Source: DATGMB01 sp035293845 (GTDB taxonomy: Bacteria; Acidobacteriota; Terriglobia; Bryobacterales; Bryobacteraceae). From it: 57,820 nt of DNA. Positions within the stretch are counted from its first letter, which is position 1. Each line of letters opens with the position of its first letter. Positions 40,862 through 49,966 of the stretch are shown piece after piece. Where the stretch lies: assembly GCA_035293845.1 (NCBI GenBank), contig DATGMB010000272.1:1-57820 (forward strand), written 5' to 3'. Under the pieces are notes generated by a model that was given only the letters and a program-made list of their open reading frames with translations, searched no databases and had not been told where the DNA came from. Position numbers and translations under genes: made by a program.

Positions 40862-43800
40862 ATGCGTCGCCGCCATGTCCGAGGCTTCGCCTCTCGCTTA
40901 CTCTGGAGCTGCGCGGCTCTAGTGATTACCGCGCTGCCCGGCGCCTGCCAAACGCTGGGTGAGATCACCGGACGGATCACCGATGCTTCGGGGGCCGCTG
41001 TCGCCGCCGCCACGGTCACCCTTACCAATACGGCGACCAATGCCGTCCGTAATACCCTTTCGACGGAAGATGGCGATTACGCTTTCCCCTCTTTGCCACC
41101 GGGGATTTACAACATCAAGGCGGAGCACCCCGGATTTCGCGCGGCTGCCGCCAACCACCTCGAGGTACAGGTGCAGCAGACGCTTCGGCAGGACCTTACG
41201 CTGGAAGTCGGCCAGGTAACAGAGTCCGTGCAGGTCTCGGCCTCTGCGGATCTTCTGCAGACCGAAAATCTCGCAATCGGTACGGTCATCGAGAACAAAA
41301 TGGTTAGCGAGCTTCCGCTGAACGGGCGGAACTACCTGAGCCTGGTGGCTTTGTCGTCAAACGTGGACACGCTTTCCCCTTCTGCCGGACAGGCGGGCTC
41401 CCGCCAGGGTGGCGACCGCGCCGCGCAGTCCATCTCGGCGGCCGGCCAGAGAATCATGTTCGACTACTATACCCTCGACGGCGTGAACAATACCGACCCC
41501 GACTTCAATACCTACGTCACGCTGCCTTCGATCGATGCGATTCAGGAATTCAAGGTCCAGACCGGCATCTATCCCGCCGAGTTTGGCCATCAGGCCACGC
41601 AGATCAACGTGGTGACGAAGTCCGGCGGCAATAGCTATCACGGGGCGTTGTTCGAGTTCATCCGCAACGACAAGTTCGACGCTGTGCCCTACCAGTTCGG
41701 GCTGGTGCACCCCGTAAAGTCGCCCTTTAAATGGAACGATTACGGTTTCGAGCTGGACGGCCCCGTGCGCATCCCGAAAATCGTCAATGGCCGCAATCGC
41801 CTGTTCTTCATGGCTAACGACGAATGGAAAACGCAGCGTTCACACAGCCAGACCAACTACACCCTGCCTACCTCCGCCGAGGAGAGCGGAAACTTCAGCG
41901 CGCTTTCCGCCACGATCTACGATCCTGCCACCGGCGGCCCCACCGGTGCCACCAAAACGCCGTTTCCCGGCAACATCATCCCCACGAGCCGCCTCGACCC
42001 GATCTCGCAGAAGTTCCTCAACTACTACGCCGCGGCGGTGCTGCCGGTACCGACCAACAACTATCCGTTCACCGTGAGCGCGCCCAACAACCGCGACGGT
42101 TTCACCCTGCGGATGGATTTTGTGGAATCCGCGAAATCGCAGTGGACCGGCCGTTATAGCTGGGGCGATGAGAATCAATCGTCGAACGGCCTCGGAGGCG
42201 TGGGCAGCAAAATCCTGACCAATTACGAGCAATACCTGGGCACCAACACACGCACCCTCTCGCCGCGGGTCGTCAACGAGGCGCGTTTCGGCTATACCCG
42301 CATCTACAATTCCACGGGAACGCTCTCGGCCGGCGTCAACAACGTGGTGGGAGCGCTCGGCATTCCGGGGCTGAACCCCGGCGATCCTTCGACCTGGGGC
42401 ATTCCGGCGATTTCGTTGAACGGCGATGGCTTCAGCGGGATCGGCGACAATACCGACGGGCCATACGTGATCCAGGACAACTCGTTGCAGTTTGTGGACA
42501 ACATCTCCTGGACACGCGGCAAGCACACGTTCCGCGCGGGTTTCGAGTTCAACCGCCAGAACTTCAACCAGGTGGGCAACCAGTTCTCGCGGGGTAATTT
42601 CGTGTTCCAGCCGAATGCCACTCAGAGCCCCACTCACACCGGCGGCGACGCGTTCGCGGAGTTCCTGCTGGGCGACCTTTATCAATCGACTGTCGCCGTA
42701 GCCATCGCCAACGCGCAGTACCGGCGCAACACGATGGGCGCTTTTGTAGACGACACCTGGCGTATTACACCGAAAATTACGCTTTCTCTCGGGCTGCGTT
42801 ACGAGCTCACTCCGCCGTGGGTGGATCAACTCGGCAACGATTTCACGGTGGCGCTGCCGAAGCTCTACTTCGCTCCGCAGGCGCCGCGCTCCGAGTGGCC
42901 GTACTTCGTGCGCCAGGGCCATTGCACAAATCCCTATCAGGGCCTCTCGATCAACTGGACGGATACGACCGGCGCGCCGGGCACGCAGGCCAATCCGGCG
43001 CCCGTCTGCAGCAACGGCGCGTACCCCGATGCCCTGATGCAAACGGATTACCGCAACTGGGCGCCGCGCGTAGGCGTCTCCTGGTCCCCGGATTCCCGCC
43101 TGATCGTGCGCGCCGGCCTGGGCATCTTCTACAACCAGGACATCGGTAACGCATATTTCGATATGGCGCGCAATATTGCCGGCCGCGTGACGCAGACTTC
43201 GGGACAGAACGGCGGCACGGTCGGCGTTCCGAATCTGTTCTATAGCAACGCGGTTCCGGGCGGCAGCGGCGCAGTGGCGCAGATCCCGCCCCCCTACGCC
43301 TACGTGGATGCATACGATCACCGGACTTCGTACACCATGCAGTACCTGTTGAACGTGCAACGGCAGTTTGGGAGCAATACGGTCGTCGAGGCCGGGTACC
43401 TGGGCAACGAAAGCCACCACCTGTACGGCTTCCAGGACGCCAACCAGGCGATACCGTTCGGGTATATCGGGACTGGTGCCGCCACGCCGGTGTCCACGCG
43501 CCTACCCTACCTGAACTACGGCGTCATTCAGCTCGTGCACGATGGCGGCAATGGCATCTACGGCGCGCTGAGCGCGAAGGTCACCCACCGCTTCGGCAAC
43601 GGCGTCAGCCTGATCGGCAATTACACATGGGCAAAGGCTATTGACGACACGAGCGGCATTCGCACCCAGGGCTTCGACACGCTCTTCCCCCAGAACAGCG
43701 ACTGTATCCGGTGCGAGCGTGGACTTTCTTCCTTCGACGTGCGGCATCGGCTGGTGACCTCGGTCTTATATGAGCTGCCCTTCGGGCGCGGGAAGGCGAT

Positions 43801-44326
43801 GAACATCCAGAACCCGGTCCTGAACGCGGTGGCAGGCGGCTGGCAGACCGGCGGAATCATCACGATGCAAACGGGCGTGCCCGGCACGCTCAGCATCGGC
43901 GGCGTCGATAATGCCGCCACTTCGGACGGCGGCTACGACCGGCCGAACTCAACCGGCGCGCCGGTTTTCGCGGCCGATCGCACTCCATCGCGGTGGCTGA
44001 ATCCGGCCGCCTTCACCGAAGCTCCGCCGGGATATTTCGGCAGCGTGGGACGGAATACCATCGAAGGGCCCGGAATCTTCAACGTCGACATGGAAGTACA
44101 CAAAGTGTTCCACATGCCCTATCGCGAGAGCCACCAGATCCAGTTCCGCATCGAGGCATTCAACGTTCTGAACCACCCGAACTGGGGCATGCCGAACCTG
44201 AACATTCTGTCTGGCGCGGCGTTTCCTGGCCAGCCCGGAACCAACGCGCACCAGAACTTCGGGGTAATCAACGGGACGCAAACGTCCATGCGGCAAGTGC
44301 AGATCGGCTTGAAGTATAGCTTCTAA
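40862..44326 (+). CDS. Oar-type TonB-dependent receptor, first gene of the arabinan operon
   Basis: The protein has 1154 residues from ATG 40862 (MRRRHVRGFASRLLWSCAAL) with an AGGAGG site. It has a Sec signal, a carboxypeptidase-regulatory repeat (EITGRITDASGAAVAAATV), a plug (SISAAGQRIMFDYYTLDGVNN; IDAIQEFKVQTGIYPAEFG) and a barrel ending VQIGLKYSF. It is placed at the head of a run of enzyme genes with gaps of 3-51 bases, so it probably imports or binds oligosaccharides released from arabinan or arabinoxylan. No SusD-like gene accompanies it. Confidence 0.88.
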   Translation: MRRRHVRGFASRLLWSCAALVITALPGACQTLGEITGRITDASGAAVAAATVTLTNTATNAVRNTLSTEDGDYAFPSLPPGIYNIKAEHPGFRAAAANHLEVQVQQTLRQDLTLEVGQVTESVQVSASADLLQTENLAIGTVIENKMVSELPLNGRNYLSLVALSSNVDTLSPSAGQAGSRQGGDRAAQSISAAGQRIMFDYYTLDGVNNTDPDFNTYVTLPSIDAIQEFKVQTGIYPAEFGHQATQINVVTKSGGNSYHGALFEFIRNDKFDAVPYQFGLVHPVKSPFKWNDYGFELDGPVRIPKIVNGRNRLFFMANDEWKTQRSHSQTNYTLPTSAEESGNFSALSATIYDPATGGPTGATKTPFPGNIIPTSRLDPISQKFLNYYAAAVLPVPTNNYPFTVSAPNNRDGFTLRMDFVESAKSQWTGRYSWGDENQSSNGLGGVGSKILTNYEQYLGTNTRTLSPRVVNEARFGYTRIYNSTGTLSAGVNNVVGALGIPGLNPGDPSTWGIPAISLNGDGFSGIGDNTDGPYVIQDNSLQFVDNISWTRGKHTFRAGFEFNRQNFNQVGNQFSRGNFVFQPNATQSPTHTGGDAFAEFLLGDLYQSTVAVAIANAQYRRNTMGAFVDDTWRITPKITLSLGLRYELTPPWVDQLGNDFTVALPKLYFAPQAPRSEWPYFVRQGHCTNPYQGLSINWTDTTGAPGTQANPAPVCSNGAYPDALMQTDYRNWAPRVGVSWSPDSRLIVRAGLGIFYNQDIGNAYFDMARNIAGRVTQTSGQNGGTVGVPNLFYSNAVPGGSGAVAQIPPPYAYVDAYDHRTSYTMQYLLNVQRQFGSNTVVEAGYLGNESHHLYGFQDANQAIPFGYIGTGAATPVSTRLPYLNYGVIQLVHDGGNGIYGALSAKVTHRFGNGVSLIGNYTWAKAIDDTSGIRTQGFDTLFPQNSDCIRCERGLSSFDVRHRLVTSVLYELPFGRGKAMNIQNPVLNAVAGGWQTGGIITMQTGVPGTLSIGGVDNAATSDGGYDRPNSTGAPVFAADRTPSRWLNPAAFTEAPPGYFGSVGRNTIEGPGIFNVDMEVHKVFHMPYRESHQIQFRIEAFNVLNHPNWGMPNLNILSGAAFPGQPGTNAHQNFGVINGTQTSMRQVQIGLKYSF

Positions 44327-44344
44327 CAAGAGCATGCTGTGCAT

Positions 44345-45613
44345 ATGACCAGTCGCAGAACCCTGCTTCGAGGCGGCCTGCTAACAGTGGCCGGCGGCGC
44401 CGGCCTGCCGTCTCTGCGGGCGGCGGTGGAGGCTGCCAGCACTCCCTACAACCGCCCCAAACTGAAAATCACGGAAATCCGCACCGCCGAGGTGCGCGTG
44501 CACGGCTACCAGGTGCACGTGCGCGTGTACACGGACCAGGGCATTATCGGCCAGGGCGAATCGACCGACGCCGCGCAAGGCAGCGTGCCTTTGATCCAAT
44601 CCTTTGCCCGCCTGTTGATCGGCCAGGACCCGCTGAACATCGAGGCCGCCTTCGAGCGCATCCGCACCTCCGGAGTTTTTGCCGGCGCGCAGGCCGGCCA
44701 GTACGTCACCGCGCTCACCGGGGTCGAAATCGCGCTGTGGGATATCGCCGGCAAGGCGTTGGGAGTTCCCGTCTACCAGTTGCTCGGCGGCAAGGTGCGG
44801 GACCGCGTCCGCATCTACTGCGATTCCGGCGCGCGCGAGATGATCCCGGGCGACGAGCAGTCGAAAGCGCGCATCCACCAGATCCAGCAGATGGGCTTCA
44901 CCGCGGCCAAGATCGATATCGACGACGCGCGCGACCCGGACCGCCAGGACCGCGTCAACTGGACCGCGTCCAACGGCGAGATCGAGCATATGGTCGCCAA
45001 GGTCGCCTTCACGCGTGAGCTGTATGGCAAGAACTTCGACCTGGCCGTCGATATGCACGCCCGCTACGATGCCGGAACCGGGAAGCGCGTGGCCAAAGAG
45101 CTGGAACCGTTCAAGCTGATGTGGCTCGAAGAACCGGTCCCCGCCGAAAACATCGATGCGATGCGGGAGATCCGGGCATCCACCAGCACGCCCATCTGCT
45201 GCGGCGAGAACCTTTATATGCGCTGGGGTTTCCGGGAGCTGCTGGAGAAGCGCGCCGCCGACATCATCATGCCGGACTTTCAGAAATGCGGCGGGCTGCT
45301 CGAAGCCCGTAAAATCGCCGATCTGGCCCACACGTATTACGTGCCCGTGGCGCCGCATGGCGTCACTTCACCGATTGGCATGATGGCGACGGCGCACGTC
45401 TGCGCGGCGATTCCGAATTTCCTGGTGCAGGAATGGCACTGGATCGATTCCCTCGACCTCTGGCGCAATTGGGTGAAAGAGGGCGAAATCATTCAGAAGG
45501 GGTTCATCGCCATGCCGGAGCGCGCCGGCATCGGCGTGGAGATGAACGACGACGCGGCTCGCAAAGCACAGATCCCCGGCACACCGTGGTTCGAGCCGGC
45601 GAGGAGAGCATAA
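44345..45613 (+). CDS. Tat-exported enolase-superfamily sugar-acid dehydratase (mandelate racemase type)
   Basis: The protein has 422 residues from ATG 44345 and begins MTSRRTLLRGGLLTVAGGAG, a twin-arginine signal, rare for this family. Catalytic residues of the mannonate/galactonate dehydratase-like subgroup are present: KID (K189/D191), D236 and H238 in VDMHARYD, E262 in WLEEP, E288 in CGENLY, D311 in PDFQKCGG and H338 in APHGVTSPIG. It should remove water from a sugar acid to give a 2-keto-3-deoxy acid; with GH43/GH51 neighbours, arabinonate or xylonate is plausible. It sits between the receptor and the RraA-like gene. Confidence 0.83.
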   Translation: MTSRRTLLRGGLLTVAGGAGLPSLRAAVEAASTPYNRPKLKITEIRTAEVRVHGYQVHVRVYTDQGIIGQGESTDAAQGSVPLIQSFARLLIGQDPLNIEAAFERIRTSGVFAGAQAGQYVTALTGVEIALWDIAGKALGVPVYQLLGGKVRDRVRIYCDSGAREMIPGDEQSKARIHQIQQMGFTAAKIDIDDARDPDRQDRVNWTASNGEIEHMVAKVAFTRELYGKNFDLAVDMHARYDAGTGKRVAKELEPFKLMWLEEPVPAENIDAMREIRASTSTPICCGENLYMRWGFRELLEKRAADIIMPDFQKCGGLLEARKIADLAHTYYVPVAPHGVTSPIGMMATAHVCAAIPNFLVQEWHWIDSLDLWRNWVKEGEIIQKGFIAMPERAGIGVEMNDDAARKAQIPGTPWFEPARRA

Positions 45614-45616
45614 TCC

Positions 45617-46561
45617 ATGCGTATCTGTCTCTGTTTGGCGGCCCTCTGCGCCGCTTCCGCCTTTGCGCAGCCGGGCATTCTCACGCGGGAGATGCTCATC
45701 AAGTACACGCCCGATTGGAAAGGGGAGCGGTTCGAAGATGGCCGGCCCAAGGTCCCGGACGGCATCCTGCAGCGAATGAAATCGGTGACGCTGGAGGAGG
45801 CTTGGGCGCAGCTCCGCTCCGGCGGCTTCAATCACGAGTACGCCGACGGCTGGCTCGTGATCCATCCGGATAAAGTGCTGGTGGGCCGTGCGCTCACGGC
45901 GCAATGGCTCCCCGGCCGGCCCGACATCGAGCGCGTCATCGAGGAGCAAGGAAAGAAGGACGGCCGCATCGGCGGAACCAACGCCTGGCCCGTCGACATG
46001 CTACAGCCGGGCGACGTTTACGTTTGCGACCACTTCGGCCTCAAGCAGGACGGCCCATCCATCGGCGACAACGTCGGCAACGCGATTTACGCCAAAAGCC
46101 ACAACGGCATTGTGTATGAGGGCGCGGTGCGCGACATCAACGGCCTCAAGGAACTCGACGACTTCGTCGCCTTCGTGCGCTTCTACGATCCCTCGCACCA
46201 CTTCGGGATGCTCGCGACCGGCGCGCGCCTGAACTCCACGATGATCGGCATTAACATTCCGATCCGCATCGGCCAGGCCACCGTAATGCCGGGCGATGTC
46301 GTCCTCGGCCGCGATGGTGGAGTGCTGTTCATCCCTCCGCAGCTTGCCGAGCAGGTGGTGCAGTATTCGGAGATCACCCACCTGCGGGACATGTTCGGCC
46401 ATCAGCGGCTGCGCGAAGGCAAATATACCGCCGGCCAGATTGATGCGGCCTGGTCGCAGCCCATCGAAGCGGACTTCACCGGCTGGCTCCGCGAGAACAT
46501 CGACAAGCTGCCCGTCGCCCGTCCGCAGGTCGAGGAGATTCTGCGGCGCCGGCAGAAATAA
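45617..46561 (+). CDS. Exported RraA-like (HMG/CHA aldolase family) protein
   Basis: The 314-residue protein has a Sec signal (MRICLCLAALCAASAFAQ). The core shows the RraA/HMG-aldolase motifs GPSIGDNVGNAI (G150/D151) and GIVYEGAVRDINGL, with R172-D173 as the substrate and metal-binding pair. Cytoplasmic relatives either regulate RNase E or cleave 4-hydroxy-2-keto acids by retro-aldol reaction. An exported one cannot regulate RNase E, so aldolase (or decarboxylase) activity on the keto acid made by the adjacent dehydratase is more likely. The gene begins three bases after the dehydratase stop. The core is extended at both ends compared with about 160-220-residue RraA proteins. Confidence 0.8.
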   Translation: MRICLCLAALCAASAFAQPGILTREMLIKYTPDWKGERFEDGRPKVPDGILQRMKSVTLEEAWAQLRSGGFNHEYADGWLVIHPDKVLVGRALTAQWLPGRPDIERVIEEQGKKDGRIGGTNAWPVDMLQPGDVYVCDHFGLKQDGPSIGDNVGNAIYAKSHNGIVYEGAVRDINGLKELDDFVAFVRFYDPSHHFGMLATGARLNSTMIGINIPIRIGQATVMPGDVVLGRDGGVLFIPPQLAEQVVQYSEITHLRDMFGHQRLREGKYTAGQIDAAWSQPIEADFTGWLRENIDKLPVARPQVEEILRRRQK

Positions 46562-46596
46562 GGAAATCCGCTCTGCATTGATCCCAAGGAGAAATC

Positions 46597-47799
46597 ATGA
46601 AAGCCATACTGGTATTGATCAGCCTGAGCGCCGCGCTCTGCTGGGCGCAGGACGATTGCAAGCCTTCGGCGCTGAATGTGCCGGAAGCCAAGTACCCATG
46701 CGTGTATCCAGACGGCCGGGCCACGTTCCGCGTCAACGCCCCGAACGCGCAAAAGGTCACGGTGCGGATCGGCAAGGGCTTCGATATGGAGAAGGGTGCG
46801 GATGGCATCTGGTCCGTAACGACCACGCCGCTGGTGGTCGGCTTCCACTACTACAGCCTCAACGTCGACGGCGCCACGGTGGCCGACCCCTCGACCATGA
46901 CGTTCTTCGGCTCCGGCTGGCCGAACAGCGGCATCGAGATCCCCGCTCCGGACGCCGAATTCTATCAGGCCAAGGACGTCCCCCACGGGCACGTCGCCGA
47001 GCAGTGGTATTACTCGACCGTGACCGGCAAGTGGCGCCGCTGTTTCGTGTACACTCCGCCGGATTACGGCGCCAACGTCAAGGCGCGCTTTCCCGTTCTG
47101 TATCTGCTGCACGGCTGGGGTGAGGACGAGACCGGCTGGTACACCCAGGGCCACGTCGATTTCATCATGGACAACCTGATCGCGGCAGGGAAAGCCAAGC
47201 CGATGATCATCGTGATGGATAACCTGAACGCCGTCCGGCCCGGCGAGAGCGCGGCGATCTACGGCGCACGCGGCCTCGTGCAGATCAATGGCGGCGCGCC
47301 TGCGGGCGGCGGCCGCGGCGCGGCGCCCGGTGGACGCGGCGGCTTCCCGGCGAACTACGGGGCGGCGTTTACCGACATGATGTTCGCGGATCTCATGCCG
47401 ATGATCGAACGCACCTATCGCGTCCAGCCAGGCCGCGAGAATCGCGCTATGGCCGGGCTCTCCATGGGAGGCGGCCAGACGTTCAACACCGGCCTCAATC
47501 ACCTCGACAAGTTCGCCTACCTCGGCGGATTTAGCGGAAGCTGCGGCGGCCGTGGTGCGGCATTCGATCCCAAAACCACATGCAATGGCGCCTTCGCCGA
47601 TCCTGCTTCGTTCAACAAGAAGGTCAAGGTGCTGTTTCTCGGCATCGGCTCCGCGGAGGGCCCGAATACCAAGGCGTTCAGCGACGCCCTGACCCAGGCG
47701 GGAATTCACAATGTGTATTTCGAATCTCCCGGCACGGCCCACGAATGGCTGACATGGCGCCGCTGCCTCTACAACTTCGCCCCGCGGCTTTTCAAGTGA
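46597..47799 (+). CDS. Secreted CE1-like esterase with N-terminal Ig-like module
   Basis: The 400-residue protein has a Sec signal (MKAILVLISLSAALCWAQ), an N-terminal beta module (about 30-115, YPDGRATFRVNAPNAQKV, resembling the Ig-like/CBM48 part of XynZ-type esterases) and an alpha/beta-hydrolase domain. Nucleophile S289 is in AGLSMGGG, and H382 in TAHEWLTW is the likely catalytic histidine. A glycine/arginine-rich insert (GGGRGAAPGGRGG, about 236-249) interrupts the hydrolase domain. The predicted role is removal of feruloyl or acetyl groups from arabinoxylan or pectin side chains. GAGAAATC precedes the ATG. Confidence 0.83.
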   Translation: MKAILVLISLSAALCWAQDDCKPSALNVPEAKYPCVYPDGRATFRVNAPNAQKVTVRIGKGFDMEKGADGIWSVTTTPLVVGFHYYSLNVDGATVADPSTMTFFGSGWPNSGIEIPAPDAEFYQAKDVPHGHVAEQWYYSTVTGKWRRCFVYTPPDYGANVKARFPVLYLLHGWGEDETGWYTQGHVDFIMDNLIAAGKAKPMIIVMDNLNAVRPGESAAIYGARGLVQINGGAPAGGGRGAAPGGRGGFPANYGAAFTDMMFADLMPMIERTYRVQPGRENRAMAGLSMGGGQTFNTGLNHLDKFAYLGGFSGSCGGRGAAFDPKTTCNGAFADPASFNKKVKVLFLGIGSAEGPNTKAFSDALTQAGIHNVYFESPGTAHEWLTWRRCLYNFAPRLFK

Positions 47800-47803
47800 C
47801 GGT

Positions 47804-49285
47804 ATGAAATACGCTCTCGCGGCGACACTGTTGGCCCTGGCATCGATCGCGCTCGCGCTCGATGGCCAGATCGGGATCCACGACCCGTCGACGATCGTCC
47901 TGTGCAACGGCAAGTACTACACCTACGGCACGGGCGGTTCGTCGCTCGTTTCCGACGACGGTTGGACGTGGCGCCGCGGCACGCCGCTCCCCAGGCGCGG
48001 GTTGGCGCCCGACGTCATTCACATCGGCGACCGCTACTACGTCTATGTCGCGGCCAACATCGAGGCGCAGCCCAAGGCCGCCATCAATATGATCTGGAGC
48101 AAGACCCTCGAACCCGACTCGCCGGACTACAAGTGGGAAGAGGGCGGCGTGGTTGCCTCGTCCGACGGCGTCGAGGACTCGAATGCCATCGATCCCGGAG
48201 TCTTCCTAGATCCGAATGACGGCAGGCTCTGGCTGGTCTACGGTTCCTATTTCGGCTACATCCGGTTGGTCGAGCTCGATCCCAAGACGGGTAAGCGCCT
48301 CAACCCCAACGACAAGCCCCGCAACCTCGCCATCAATTGCGAGGCCTCGGACATGATCTATCACGACGGCTGGTATTACCTGCTGGCGACGCACGGCAGT
48401 TGCTGCCGCGGCGCCGACTCCGGGTACAACATCCGCGTCGGCCGCTCCCGGAAAGTAACCGGGCCCTTCCTCGACCACGAAGGCATCGATATGATCCAGG
48501 GCGGCGGCAAGTTATTCGCCGGTTCCGGCGGCCGTATGATCGGGCCCGGACACTTCGGATTGCTCGATCTCGGCGATGGCGTGCAGAGGGTCTCCATGCA
48601 CTTTGAGGCCGACCTCGATCGGGGCGGCGCCAGCGTCCTCGATATCCGGCCGCTGCTATGGAAGGACGGCTGGCCGCTTGCCGGTGAGAACTTTAAAGAC
48701 GGCACCTACCGGATCGAATCCGAGCGGACGGGCACCGTGCTCGAACTTGCCGTCGAGGGGATTCCCGTCGGCGGTCGAATCGCGCGCGGCGGTGGCCGCG
48801 GTGGTCGCGGCGGCGCAGCCGGGCCAGGCGGGGCCGGAGCGGGACGCGGAATGTTCGCCGGCACGGGCTCCCCTATCCCGCCGCAGGACGTTGCCGAAGT
48901 CTCGGCGCACTGGCCGGCAGGCAATGTGGATGTTCGGATGGCCAACTATCTGTGCCAGGCGCAGCAGAAATGGACGATTGCGGCGGTTCCGGATGCCGGC
49001 GGCTACCCCGGTTCGCCGTACTTCAAGATTACGGTGGCGGGCACGGGACGTACTCTGGCCGCCACTGCTGATGAGGAATTGGTGGTGCTGCCGGCGTTTA
49101 CGGGAGCGCCCGAGCAGCTCTGGCGGATCGAACAGTTTCCGGACGGAACCTGGCGCATCCGGCCGAAATGGGCGCCAGACTCCAAGGAGGCCCTGGCTCT
49201 CTCGGCAGTCGGCAGCAGCTTCGCTACGCTGGCCAGGTTGGATGCCGGCAGCCAGAAACAGCGCTGGGTGATCAAAGCGCCATGA
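47804..49285 (+). CDS. Secreted GH43 arabinanase-like glycoside hydrolase with C-terminal lectin-like domain
   Basis: The 493-residue protein has a Sec signal (MKYALAATLLALASIALA). The five-bladed propeller shows the GH43 triad: D27 in GIHDPS (base), D130 in NAIDPGV (pKa modulator) and E180 in INCEASD (acid). This fits arabinan endo-1,5-alpha-L-arabinosidase. A glycine-rich linker (about 330-350, GGGRGGRGG) leads to a C-terminal beta-trefoil-like binding region with QKWTIAAVPD and KQRWVIKA. The next gene overlaps the stop by four bases. Confidence 0.85.
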   Translation: MKYALAATLLALASIALALDGQIGIHDPSTIVLCNGKYYTYGTGGSSLVSDDGWTWRRGTPLPRRGLAPDVIHIGDRYYVYVAANIEAQPKAAINMIWSKTLEPDSPDYKWEEGGVVASSDGVEDSNAIDPGVFLDPNDGRLWLVYGSYFGYIRLVELDPKTGKRLNPNDKPRNLAINCEASDMIYHDGWYYLLATHGSCCRGADSGYNIRVGRSRKVTGPFLDHEGIDMIQGGGKLFAGSGGRMIGPGHFGLLDLGDGVQRVSMHFEADLDRGGASVLDIRPLLWKDGWPLAGENFKDGTYRIESERTGTVLELAVEGIPVGGRIARGGGRGGRGGAAGPGGAGAGRGMFAGTGSPIPPQDVAEVSAHWPAGNVDVRMANYLCQAQQKWTIAAVPDAGGYPGSPYFKITVAGTGRTLAATADEELVVLPAFTGAPEQLWRIEQFPDGTWRIRPKWAPDSKEALALSAVGSSFATLARLDAGSQKQRWVIKAP

Positions 49286-49950
49286 GAATCTATAGAACGG
49301 CAATTGCCGCAGCTTGGATCGCCGCCACGGTTGCGGCGGCTCAGGTCGCGCCGGTCACGCTCACGCCTCCGGCTTCACGCGTAAAGCCGCCAAGTGCCGA
49401 TGGCTTCATCCAGCGCTGGCTGCTGCTGGAGCCGATCGAAACCAGCGGCCTCACGGAGAGCGCGGTTCAGGCAGCCGTCAAGAAGGAGTATTTCCCCGGC
49501 CAGTTCACCGTCGTTCCGCGCGATGGCGACAAGGTCACCGTAGGCGCTTCGCAACTCGCCTGGCACGCGGTCGACACGATCAATTACAACGTCAATCTTT
49601 ACCATTTCGCCCACGCTTTGGGTAAGCCGACATCGAACGTCCTGTTTTGGGCGGTTACCGTGGTGAACGTACCGCGCGAGATCCCCGGCGTGCGCCTGGC
49701 AATTGGCTCGAACTCCGCGTCCGTCTGGTGGGTGAACGGGCAGGAGGTCATCGGGATTTACGGCGATCGCCAGACGGTGATCGATGACGGAGTTTCGAAG
49801 CGGCTGACACTTAAGGCGGGTACCAACATCGTCCGCGCCGCCATCGTGAACGGCGGTGGGGCGACCGATTTCTGCGCCCGCTTTCTCGATGCGAATGACA
49901 AGCCGTTCAAGGCCTTCACCGTCGACCTGAACGGCGTCAGGAAGCAATGA
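49282..49950 (+). CDS. Exported protein of unknown function in the arabinan operon
   Basis: The protein has 222 residues from ATG 49282, which overlaps the GH43 stop (ATGA). It has a Sec signal (MRIYRTAIAAAWIAATVAAAQ). The rest is mainly beta: FIQRWLLLEPIE near the N-terminus, LFWAVTVVNVP, then VWWVNGQEVIGIYGDRQ and LKAGTNIVRAAIVNGGG, a pattern like the galactose-binding-like jelly rolls attached to glycoside hydrolases. A stand-alone carbohydrate-binding protein is a reasonable guess, and no catalytic motif is visible. Confidence 0.7.
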   Translation: MRIYRTAIAAAWIAATVAAAQVAPVTLTPPASRVKPPSADGFIQRWLLLEPIETSGLTESAVQAAVKKEYFPGQFTVVPRDGDKVTVGASQLAWHAVDTINYNVNLYHFAHALGKPTSNVLFWAVTVVNVPREIPGVRLAIGSNSASVWWVNGQEVIGIYGDRQTVIDDGVSKRLTLKAGTNIVRAAIVNGGGATDFCARFLDANDKPFKAFTVDLNGVRKQ

Positions 49951-49966
49951 TCGAAGGAGAGGCTAT

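Noticed and set aside
41840..43420. A 526-codon frame antisense to the operon receptor
   Set aside because: No motif, no start signal, and the sense strand is a receptor with clear plug and barrel motifs.
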